The notes below the pieces were generated by a model. It had not been told where the DNA came from. It did not search any database and was given only the letters and a program-made list of their open reading frames with translations. From contig NC_089494.1 in assembly GCF_036850765.1 (NCBI RefSeq), positions 3,742,177-3,806,176 of the forward strand: a stretch of 64,000 nucleotides of DNA, read 5' to 3'. A program made the position numbers and the translations under genes. This document shows, piece by piece, positions 54,331-64,000 of the stretch. Origin of the DNA: Saccopteryx bilineata (lineage: Eukaryota > Chordata > Mammalia > Chiroptera > Emballonuridae). Position 1 is the first letter of the stretch. Each line of letters starts with the position of its first letter.

Positions 54331-57300
54331 CTCTGCTGGGACAGGACCCGGCTGGCAGGTCCCAACGGCAGGAGTGAGCACCAGGGGCTCAGGGAGCCCG
54401 GTAGTGGTGGGCTGGGGGTCCGGGCGGGCCGGGGTCCAGGCGGGCGGAGGGTCGGGTGTGCTGGGCTGAACTAGAAACCAGTGCAGTTGACACTAACAGT
54501 GAGGGGAACGTCATTTCAAACAGTCAGGACACGTGTGCTTTGTGCTGATACTCCCTTTGCCACTTGGAAGCGATCCTTCTGTGGCCTAAGTGGCCGGGCG
54601 GAGACCAGGAGGCCGGCCCCCTCACTCACACACAAGCTGCTGTGACGCAGGGCCCCTTCACACTCCTATGTGGATGGTGGATCGGCAGGCACCTGGATCC
54701 GTCCGCCCACGGTGGCAGTGGACTCCGGGAGGGGTCAGGCATTGCTGGGCCTCTGAGGTTCATGGGGAAATGTTTCCTGAGGGCCTTCCCGGGGCCACAC
54801 GGCTGGTCTTGGAGACAGGCCCTTTCAGCTCAAAGTCACCAGGGGGGTCTCCGGGTGCCGGATCAAGGGACTTCGCCCTGCTGGGGACAGGAGCACTGGG
54901 CTCTGGAGCATGCAGGCCCTCACCCTGGGGGCCCCAGGCAGGAGCCCCGAATGCTGGGAGGAGGGAGGAGATGGGAGAGCAGGTCAGGCAACCCTTCCTC
55001 GTGGTGCCCAGGCCCCTACAGGTCGAGCCCTCAGATGGGACACAAGACACAGAGGCAGGCGGTGCCCTGTAGATGTACCTGCAGTGTCGAGGGAGGCAGG
55101 GAGCCAAGGTGGGCACTCCCACGGGGGAGAAGGCACCGTCTTCAAAACAAGGACTTGAGTACAAGGCAGAGGCTTAGCAACGAGGCACCGGAGCAAGGTC
55201 CCACGCTTTCCAGCCACGGCAGCAAACAGGGGCCAGTCACTGCAGCCACCCAGGGCGACAGCCAGGTACGGATGTGCGTGACATGTCGAACGGTTTTATT
55301 AACAATAACAGTAATGACGGCAATGACGAGTAGATACTTTTGGAGGATCTACTCTTTCACAGAGACATTGCGTTTATCTCTGTGAACCCTGGTGACCTCC
55401 CTGCAGGGAGCATTAATGGATATCAGCACGCACACCTATTGTACAGATGAGGAGCCCAAGGTTCAGAGAGGCCCCCTGCCTTGCCCAAAGCCTCGCCCAG
55501 CTGTTAGGTGTCATTCGGTCTCCGGCCCGGGTAGGGAGACTCAGTGATGTGTCTCTGGAGAGCCCGCCTTGCCCGGAGCTAGTCTGGGCTGCGTCTCGCC
55601 TGAAACGAGGCAAAGCCTTGCCCAGGCATGGCCTTCCGTGAGAGGTGATGCCATCCGTCAACACGTGCTTGACTGCCCGATGACAGGAAGAATGTTGACA
55701 CAGCAGTCCTAACTGTACATCTAGAAACGGAGAGTGTGCCTGTGACCCGGCTCTGCAGGTCAGCACACTGGCCCGGCCGATGTGTGGACAGCAGGGTGTC
55801 CGCCCGACCCCAGCATCTCCTGCCGGGACCTCATCTGGCAAAGCAGAACTCGGGCATCCCAGGCCCACGGGACCCCAGGCAGAGGCACGAGGAAGGACAT
55901 TACACATTACAGACTTCTCCCCCACAGCTCGCAGACTACACGGACCAACCAGGGCCAGCCCGGCCCGCTTGTGAGCACGGGCAGGGGACGGGGAAGCAGA
56001 GGAGGCAGGAGCCACACTGCTGGGCTCTGGCTGCCGACCGGATATCCGGCATCGTGATTGTCCACTTTCAAGGTGACACTTGTCGAAAGACCAGTGGGCA
56101 TCCCTGATGGCTAGTCCCTACCCGCAGAGTCACACCGCGCACGACCCTGTCAGGAGCGCGAGGGAGGGGGGAATGTCCCTCCACTGCCTTAGAGAGATTG
56201 ATGGCCTGCAGACATCATGGGTCCATCAGTCTTCTGGAAATGAGTGGACTGACGCATGGGTCACCGCCGCTTGTCTTCAACCAAACACAGGACATACATC
56301 CTTGTTCAAAATGCACTCTCCGGGAGGTCCTGGGCACCGCAGTGACTGGTACCTGCCACAGCCAGGAGGGCACGCCAGCTGTCACTCATTCCCTTCTAGC
56401 TGTGGCATGAGCTGAGGGGACCACGGACCATGTGGCCACCTTCCAGCGCCAGCAAGGACCCACCCTGCCCCCTACTCTCACACCCAGACATGCAACCAAG
56501 GGAGGGGGGCGCTGCCATCAGTTAAAGACGCAATCCTTCAGGCCTACTGGCAGCGTGCCCCCCAAGTCATCCAGACCCACCCGTTGGTCAAGGCACCTCC
56601 TGGAGAAGAGCCTTTGGGAGGAAAAGGCTCTCCAACTTGCTGTGTGCAGAGACCCCGAGGAGGAGAGCCCCCTGTCCCTGGGGAAGAACACGGGGTCCTA
56701 GAATCACCCTCCTGGCAAGAGCAGAGGGTGTGATAGATAGCACGCTCACAGGGACTCATCAGGGACTGAGCAGGGACTCATAAAGGATTATGGGCCGGTG
56801 TTTACGTAGCTGCAGGGACCGTGAACCATGCCGGGCCCCACAAAGGTGAAAGCACCCCCTTCTGCATCTCTCAGGCCTGGAAGGTCGGGAGGGGATGGGG
56901 AGGGTCGGAGAGGGAAGGCTCAGGCAGGGACAGAGCAGGGCGGAAACGCGGCAACCTTCGAAAGCATCTCAGCTCGTTTTTTACTAAAAAAGGGAAGAGG
57001 ACATCCCACGTCAGATCAAGTTTGTCAAAGGTGGCCATGGGACGGGTTCTTAGCAGCTCACGGAAGCGGTCACAGAGTGTCCCAGCCGAAGCTGAAGTGA
57101 GGTCCCTGGGGTCCTTTATCTCATTAAGCAACTCTAACCTTTGACCAGAAGACGCTCCTGCTAAAAAGTTTTAATAGCACCGGTGTGTGCAACCTTGCTG
57201 CTCTTACTGCTGTTGCGTTTCGGGAACACATTCCAAAGTGACCATGTGGCCTCTTTAGACCCACGTACGTGAGCGGGTTGGCAGGAAGCTCCTGCAGGAA

Positions 57301-57550
57301 GTGTAAGTCACAACTAAATAGTTACTGAGCTGGGCCGATGCGTCCTCACTGGCTGGGACACAGAGAAGGCTGGTGTCCGCGGTTCCCAGACGGCGCTCCC
57401 AGCCCCTCAGGGCACTGGTCTCACAGAGTTGCTTTCTGAGGCGTCCTGTCTGTGAGGTTCACATGTCTTCTGTCTGTCCGGTAGCTGGACTGGTTCGATC
57501 ACGAAAGATGGGACAGGAACAGAGCCGAGGAGTCAGATCAGAGACCTCCA
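54331..57550. other. Mostly unique sequence, no gene seen
   Basis: It contains a MIR-like relic at 55400-55520 (see separate entry). The 273-codon frame at 54564 matches no protein I know. Confidence 0.5.
55400..55520 (-). repeat. MIR-like fragment
   Basis: TACAGATGAGGAGCCCAAGG, TTCAGAGAGGCC and GCCCAGCTGTTAGGTG follow the MIR core in antisense. Confidence 0.6.
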
Positions 57551-57553
57551 CAC

Positions 57554-57557
57554 ACAG

Positions 57558-57592
<35 letters not shown>

Positions 57593-57837
57593 CTCTCACA
57601 CACACACACATACACACAGTCACACACACACAGTCACACACACACAGTCACACACATACACACAGTCACATACACACACACAGAGTCTCACACATACACA
57701 CAGAGTCACACACACACAGCCACACACACAGTCACACACACACATACACACAGTCACACACACATACACACACACATACACACACACAGTCACACACAGT
57801 CTCAAACACACACAGAATCACACACACACACACACAA
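57554..57837. repeat. (CA)n compound microsatellite
   Basis: About 280 bases of CA interrupted at near-regular spacing by GT, forming CACACAGTCACACACA units. Confidence 0.96.
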
Positions 57838-58599
57838 TGGGAAGGTTAACTGAGGATATCACACTCTCCTGGCCTTGATCCCGATCAGAGGGAGAAGAAA
57901 ATATCTCCTGGAAGCCATGATACCAAGCCCGACCTGACGTGCGTCTGAGGCCTGATTCTGTCCCACCTCCCTGGTCCAAACACCAAGATGAGGTCTCACC
58001 ACATCTCGGCGAGAATCGGATGCAAAGGACACCCCTCTCCGCTCTCCAGCAGGAGGCGGGCTGAAGCCGACACACGTGTTCCCGGGGAGAACACACGCTC
58101 TCCGGGGGCCTCCGAGACAGCATTCCCTGCGACAGTGGCTGCTGACCGGGAGTCTCACAGAGCCCGGAGCCAAGGCCAGGAGCATCAAAGGGTCAGAAAC
58201 AAGGGGCGGATCCCAACCTGCCAAGACGCGAGGGGACAGAGTTGTTGGACATAGACCAGAAAATAAGAATGTGGGAAGAGGAAGGCAGGAAAAGGCAGGC
58301 AGGGCCAATGGGAAGTGTCTCACACCCACCAGAGGCCCGAACGACTCACAGGGATTTCAAAGCCCTGGAGCCAGAGGAGAGGACCAGACCCTGCAGGCAG
58401 AGGGAGGGGGAGAGGCCGTGCAAAGGAATGGCAATTAGCCGTCACAAGGGACGCCAAGGTCGGCGGGACAAGGCCTCTCGCAGGATGAAAGAAAGTAGCT
58501 GTCACTCTAGAGCGGCAAGCCCAGGACACTCATCCATTAGGAACGAGTGTGCAAAATAAACACCTTTTGTGGCTGCACACCGTAGGGTCCACCTGTCTC
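57838..58599. other. Unique sequence, no gene seen
   Basis: No gene recognised. Confidence 0.5.
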
Positions 58600-58745
58600 A
58601 CGGGCACAGGTGCGTGGTGTCCCGCAACTTGACCAAGTTCTGCAACTGTCACCGGCGTACACTTTCAGAAGATTTTCGTCAGCCCAAGAATACGTGTCAT
58701 TTTAAACATATTCATTCCATTACTCATTTCCCAAGGAGCCTTTTG
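58600..58745 (-). repeat. Old L1-like relic, antisense
   Basis: TTCTGCAACTGTCACCGGCG, TTTCAGAAGATTTTCGTCAG and the following text resemble an old L1 3' UTR on the opposite strand. Confidence 0.35.
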
Positions 58746-58845
58746 ATGATAAAATTTCACATATTGATATAAGTCAAAAATAAGACTTTTGGACTATCAG
58801 AAATTGGGGGGGTTGTTTTTGTTTTTTAAGCAACAAAACTTTCTT

Positions 58846-58977
58846 TTTTTTTAATAATTTTATTTTTAATGGGGCGACATCAATAAATCAGGATACATAT
58901 ATTCAAAGATAGCTCCAGGTTATCTTGTCATTCACTTACGTTGCATACCCATCACCCAAAGTCAGATTGTCCTCTGT
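58846..58977 (-). mobile_element. Short L1 tail with perfect 15-bp target duplication
   Basis: 132 bp of L1 3' end (plus strand: GGGGCGACATCAATAAATCA, GATACATATATTCAAAGA, CATACCCATCACCCAAAGTC). CAACAAAACTTTCTT is repeated exactly at 58831-58845 and 58978-58992. A severely 5'-truncated and fairly recent insertion. Confidence 0.93.
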
Positions 58978-58992
58978 CAACAAAACTTTCTT

Positions 58993-59679
58993 AAAGGAAC
59001 TTTTTTAAAGGTTCTCCTTCTGGGAGAAAAATTTTAAGATAAGAAAATATAAGGTTTGTTGTGCAAATAAAAAAAGGATGAACAAAAAAATGAACTTGGG
59101 GATAAAGCTAAACAAATTCTGATCATATATTTCTGGACGTAATATTGTTCTTAATACATATTCTTTTGTACTCAACATATATTCTTTTGCAGATAAATAG
59201 GGACAAATTGCCTCTCTTTGGAGCATCTCCCATGTAGGACCTAAACTTTAGTCACTGCGCTTACACTGTTAGGGCGCATGGTTTTGAATTACGTTAAAAA
59301 GGTAAAAACAAACAAACATATGTGTAATGTTTTAAAACAGATATTATCCGTGCAGAGAGACTCTGGACAGTTTTTCTTTTCTCTTTTTATACTTTTGTAT
59401 GTTTCCTGCATATTCTAGAATTATTATTGCTGGGGTGTGAAACAAGGAAGACACCCCCCCTTCACTTGGGAGTGTGCCCCCCGGGCAGGCCTGAGCGCCC
59501 CTCCCCAAGGTCAGTGGACAACTCACCCCTGCATTTTACAGCAAAAGCCTCAGAGGATACTCTTAACCCCTTTAATTCAACTTCTCACAGTAACCACAGA
59601 GAACGGACAACATGTTTTATTAAATTCACAGAGAAAAAGTGGCCGTGAATTAAAATAACATGGAATAGCCCTGCCTTTG
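58993..59679. other. AT-rich sequence, no gene seen
   Basis: Nothing recognised. Confidence 0.5.
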
Positions 59680-59710
59680 CACAGAGAGAGAGAGAGAGAG
59701 ACCCGGGGAG

Positions 59711-59752
<42 letters not shown>
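59680..59752. repeat. (AG)n microsatellite
   Basis: Two AG runs separated by ACCCGGGGAGAG. Confidence 0.95.
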
Positions 59753-61129
59753 AAGTCTTGAGTGGCCTCAGTGGGTGGCCAGCCAGGCCAGCCTGCTGGA
59801 CAGAATAAGACTGAGAGAGAGGCCAGTTTTCCCTCGTTGCCATGCCTGTCACCCAAGTGTGACTATTTTACCTCCAGCTAAGTCAGTAAGGAAGCAACCT
59901 TCCTATTGTAAATTCCACCAACTTAGCCAGGTCTCTAGTTTTCTCCTAAGACCAGGGTAGGGGGGAAATCCGCGTGCAGCCCTCCAAGGCGACCGTGTGG
60001 CGCTCCCCAATTCGCAGAGCACGGCGGCTGTGTTCTCCCCGGCTGTGCGTGTAATGAATCTCTGAAAAGGAAGCAAAACTCTTGTGGTCACGATGTGGCT
60101 CCCCCCTTTGTAGCCGGGCTGAAAAAGAAGCCCGCCAACAGCTGTCCCATAATCACTTCATTTCCTTTCTCACATCCTCGCAACTTGGGGGGGGGGGGGT
60201 TCGTGTCTCATCAAAACTGCTGTGTGTTTAAGGCATGGGAAGCCCCGGGGAGGGGAGACAAAACCATGCAAATAATTTAACAAATAAACATGACTTCTCT
60301 TTCTAGTAATAGAAGAGTATTTGGCTTGGAAAACCCCAATGAACTCCCCACCCCCTGCCGACCCCCAATAATAGCTATAAAGTATTCCCAGGGGTCTTAT
60401 CTCACATCCCCAGAGAGAAGAGACCCGTGTCACATGCCGTGAAATCCTCCCGCTGTATCACCACGTTGTAAAGCGGAGCGTTAGAAAGCTGTTGTGCCGA
60501 GGCGGAGGTCCGCGCGGAACTGCCCAACCCCCGCTCCCTGTGGAAGACAAAGTCTCAGGGGGCGGGGGCGGGGGGGGCAACCCATCAGGCCCCGCTGAAC
60601 TTCCTGACCTGCACTGGTGTGAACAATTTACTCAAAAAGAGAAACTGATTGTATTGGCTTGGGAGTCCCCTCTCTCTGACCACTTGCCCGCAGTCCTCGG
60701 AATCCTCATGTTTTCTGTTGATCCTTACCTTTTGTTATTCTGCCTTGAACATCTCCCCTGGAAATACTCATTAACATGCCTACGGCACCCTGGCCCCATG
60801 GTCATGGGGTGTCGGAGGTGTTAGGAAGCCATGTTCCCTCTTCTAACACAGCACTGATGGAGGGGACCCGGGGGGACCTACAGACACGCGCACGGACGCT
60901 AGAGAAATGTCACACGGAAGCGCTGAGTATCGATATGACCCCTGACGGCGAATCGAGCGGGAAGGATAGAGCTTTCACCCCCTCGCACACCATTTCTGAG
61001 GGCCCCCAACACACGAGCCGTGTCCTTGGCACCCAGCGAGATCGCCCCCCCCCCCACCGAGGGCACGAGACTTCCCCCAGCACTCTCTCCTCCCTCTGGA
61101 CACAGCAGCCTCCCTTTCCTATCCACTAG
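59753..61129. other. Unique sequence, no gene seen
   Basis: An islet at 60225-60340 with CCATGCAAATAATTTAAC is AT-rich and contains an octamer-like ATGCAAAT; conserved element possible. G runs at 60187-60199 and around 60560-60577. Confidence 0.45.
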
Positions 61130-61360
61130 GGAAGCTCCCACTCAGAGTTTTACACTCCAAATAGCACCTCCTCCAGAAAGACTCCCTGATTTCTCTTTAG
61201 GTTGAGCAAAGCGTTGATCGCACAGGACCATAACTGTTCATTTCCTCTGTCTCCCACAACTGACTTTTACCCCCTGAAAGCCAAGAACCATATTCTCTGT
61301 ACGGTCGATATTTAAGACCTGCGTATAGTAGGTACTGGACAAATGGTCCCTAATGGGTCA
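61130..61360 (+). repeat. L2 3' region
   Basis: CACCTCCTCCAGAAAGACTC, CTGATTTCTCTTTAGGTTGA, AAAGCCAAGAACCATATTCT and ATAGTAGGTACTGGACAAAT follow the L2 3' end. Confidence 0.65.
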
Positions 61361-62049
61361 CTAAAGGGCCCCCGACGGAACAGAAACTATGACAGAGCGT
61401 CCTAGCATCACCGCGTGCTCCGGGTAGATACAAGATGCCCTCAGAACACGGGCCGGGAGGGGACATTCCCTACTGGATTCTCATACACGAGGGGTGTCCC
61501 AGATCAACCCTGCTTTCCTGTGAGGTTTACACTGTGGATAAGAAATGTCACATACGTTCCCACTTACATGTAAACTTAATTCCGACTGAAATGCAACTCT
61601 TCTGGCAAATACCGCAAGGCTGCTCAGGACAAAATCGGTCCCACTCCTCCCTAACCCAAAACACATGTCAATGGGATTACAAGCTTCTCCCCGCCAATTT
61701 GCTTTGATGGCAGAAAAGACCCAGGAGATGGTCCAAATGCCCGAGGGTCATTATGGAACTACAGCGAGGCAGGGAAACGTTCCAACGTCTTCAGGCCCCG
61801 CCCGCCCCTGCATAGATAGGTGGGGCCGTTTTGGAAAGGGGACCCTCGTCTTTGCCAGTGTCTGGAGCTCGTCACTAGTGACAAGCAGGCAGATGACGCA
61901 GAGCCCCAGAGTGACCCGCCTTGGCCACGCCCACTGGCCGCCTCTCCGGACCTCCCGCGGGCTCCAAGTTTGTTCTGGGGCTAGAGCCATCATGGCCTGT
62001 GGGTCGGTCTCTGCTCTGAGCGAGCCGGGGTTGCCAGGTTCACAGGACA
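61361..62049. other. Unique sequence, no gene seen
   Basis: No gene recognised. Confidence 0.5.
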
Positions 62050-62215
62050 GAAATACAAGACACTTTCCATTGACTTCCCATTTCGGAGAAACCACAAATG
62101 ATTTTTGTTTTCACGTCCCATACAATATTTGGGACACGTATGGCGCATACCATCACGGGACCCATGTGTACCAAAAAGGACCCACTATTCATGTGAAATG
62201 CAAATGTAACTAGGC
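62050..62215. repeat. Ancient palindromic-type mammalian repeat
   Basis: CCCATACAATATTTGGGACA, then CATGTGAAATGCAAATGTAA and CTAGGCATCCTCTACTTCAT resemble a widespread old repeat with an internal inverted repeat. I do not name the family. Confidence 0.4.
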
Positions 62216-63814
62216 ATCCTCTACTTCATCTGGCAGCGCCCCTTCCGCCCCCACCCCCGCCGCACACACACACCATGGTCTCCGTTCGCCTCTCTAAGGG
62301 CAGGACGGCTACTGCCCGAGAGGTCCACTGGGCCTGACCTTACCCACAGCCCTTCTCCAGAGAAGGGAGAGATGGGGACTGACTCTCCGGGGCTCCCCGC
62401 CCCCTTCGGTGGTTCCAGTTCTTACCCTTGATTTCTCAAAGTGGGGGACTCATGCAAGCCTTGCTGTCCCTCTAAGTTGAGGGGAGAGGCGCCCCATGGA
62501 GAACAGTGGCTTCCCCTACAGCCTTGGGCAGAGCCCTACCTCTGGCTCAAATGGAGCCGTTTGATCACATTGTCATTATTCCAAATTGGGAAAATATGTC
62601 ATTACCGTGTTGCTCTTTTCTTTCTGGTCATTTGTATTCTGTCCACTCTCTGCTCGAGAGACATCTGATGTACTATCCGTGCAGAACACACTCACTTGGT
62701 CACAGGGCGTCCGGCCAGGGATCACAGCCGCACCAGCACCACGGCGGCTGTTAACCGGTTTCCCAGACGGAGTCAAACCTCAGGTGTGCGGGGCCTGGTG
62801 AGAACCCACCTGCTGGGGGTAGGGGCTTCACACTAGTAACAAAAGAGCCTTTTCATCGAAACCTGTGAAGGGTTGTTTGGGGAATTATTTTTTAAAGAAG
62901 CTTTTTTTTTTTTTTTTAAGATTACCTATTTTGAACACAAACACTTTCTTAACAGGTTTTTTTTTGTTGTTGTTGTTTTTACTAGAATGACAACTAAAAG
63001 AAGTACAGTGTGCAAGGATGGGTTCCCTGAAAGAGGCAAGCACCTGGACTTGTTTGAAAAGGACATGAATGTGGGTGTCTGCGGAAGAAAGAGAGTGAAT
63101 TTGATGAGGAAATTATATCTTTTGGGGAAAGTGCAAAAAAGCAGTGAGGGAGGTGGAAGGAACAGTTGGATCCTAAAATGTGCATTTTCTTCCCCATGAT
63201 TCTCCGTAAAATAATACATAAATAACGAATGCTGGCTCCTAAATGCTGGTAGCAAAAGGACAGAAACGTAAAATTAAAAGCAGAGCACGTTAAAAGAAAA
63301 GAAGAAAAGCCGGAGGAATGCAAGCCACTCGGGAGGACGGGTTAGACGGGTCTCGCCGTGTCCAGAGGCGTCCTGGGGCCCCGCCTCTCGTGTTTGTGCC
63401 GGGATGGCCACGGGGGAAGTGGTTTGGAAACATCTGAGTCACAGCTCATTGTGACTCTAGCACAGACGATGAGCCCGGCTTCTGGGGGAAAAGCACACAC
63501 AACTCCGCAGATCATCTCGAGAGGTTCAGACCCGGCCCCCAGCCCCCACCCCAGATGAGCTCGTGGAGCCGGGTGGAGGACCCCTTGGGGGGCAGGCTGG
63601 TCGGCAGCCAGCAGTTTGGGTATTCCCCTTCTAGCGTTTCTAGATTCTGGTCACGGGTCCTAGAAGGCCGGGTGACCCCCTGCTGTCCCCAGGCCGCGGA
63701 GAGCCTGCGGGGACCGGTCACTATGCCCCTCTGATGTGGGGAGGGCAGGCAGTGAGGAGTCCCGCTGTGCAGTGTCCCGCGTGGCCAGGGAAAGGGCCTC
63801 TGTCCGAGTTTCCG
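62216..63814. other. Unique sequence, no gene seen
   Basis: T and A homopolymer runs at 62901-62917 and 62956-62982. No gene recognised. Confidence 0.5.
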
Positions 63815-63912
63815 TGTCCTCGTCTGTGCATGGGTGAGATGACAGGTACCACGGTGGGGCCGCAGAGAGGATCACGTGATGTCGTGTATAGAAGAGTGCC
63901 TGGCACGCAATG
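63815..63912 (+). repeat. MIR 3' half
   Basis: GTGTCCTCGTCTGTGCATGG, GATGACAGGTACCACGG and GAGTGCCTGGCACGCAATGG follow MIR in sense orientation. Confidence 0.65.
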
Positions 63913-64000
63913 GGCATCCCAGAGAGCTCTCCCCACCCCCAACCCCCCGGCTGCCTCCAGGCACTAAATTTCTTGTCTCAGGATCTACTTCGGACACCAG

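Noticed and set aside
53779..54474. 231-codon proline-rich frame
   Set aside because: Its main feature is translation of the 20-bp minisatellite.
54564..55385. 273-codon frame, plus strand
   Set aside because: No recognisable domain or splice structure; compositionally like its GC-rich surroundings.

Overview
The window looks like mammalian nuclear DNA, most likely from a bat. It is GC-rich, almost free of genes and full of interspersed repeats. The bat call rests on three things: abundant tRNA-derived SINEs of kinds I associate with bat genomes, a very well preserved short hAT DNA transposon (bats are unusual among mammals for recent DNA-transposon activity), and a single complete gene that is plainly the mammalian receptor ACKR3. 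The order is about 0.75 certain; I cannot name the family.

The only gene I can support is ACKR3 (CXCR7/RDC1), on the minus strand from about 42.9 kb down to about 31.0 kb. It has a TATA box, a short non-coding exon 1 with a strong splice donor, an intron of about 9.7 kb, and an exon 2 holding the whole 362-codon reading frame and a 3' UTR of about 0.9 kb that ends at an AATAAA signal. The frame is intact and has all receptor hallmarks. A good CTCF-type motif sits 15 bases upstream of the TATA box. The rest resembles the gene-poor flanks of ACKR3 in other mammals, a subtelomeric region in human (2q37), which fits the many minisatellites and the high GC.

Layout. 0-5.4 kb: SINEs and a MaLR LTR fragment. 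5.4-7.2 kb: CpG-dense block without a coding gene. 7.3-8.1 kb: one MaLR LTR nested in another. 9.0-9.4 kb: 61/62-bp minisatellite. 12.0-12.3 kb: AT-rich, TAAT-rich islet that may be a conserved enhancer. 13.8-14.6 kb: MaLR LTR split by a SINE. 20-22.4 kb: AT repeat, 5'-truncated L1, hAT element with perfect termini and target duplication. 28.2-28.7 kb: SINE with a long TTCC tract. 31-43 kb: ACKR3, its intron carrying a 38-bp minisatellite in alternating variants, L1 3' ends and a SINE. 45-51 kb: minisatellite, SINEs, MIR and L2 relics, and a rearranged L1 block split by a SINE with a perfect target duplication. 52.0-52.9 kb: probable solo LTR. 54.2 kb: 20-bp minisatellite. 57.6-57.8 kb: CA compound microsatellite. 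58.8-59.0 kb: tiny L1 tail with a perfect 15-bp target duplication. 61-64 kb: L2/MIR relics.

The point most worth following is regulatory: one of the SINE families carries a near-consensus CTCF motif in its body, kept in both well-preserved copies here, and the ACKR3 promoter has its own CTCF-type motif. No second coding gene, structural RNA gene or CRISPR array was found. Most long open frames are by-products of high GC or of tandem repeats.
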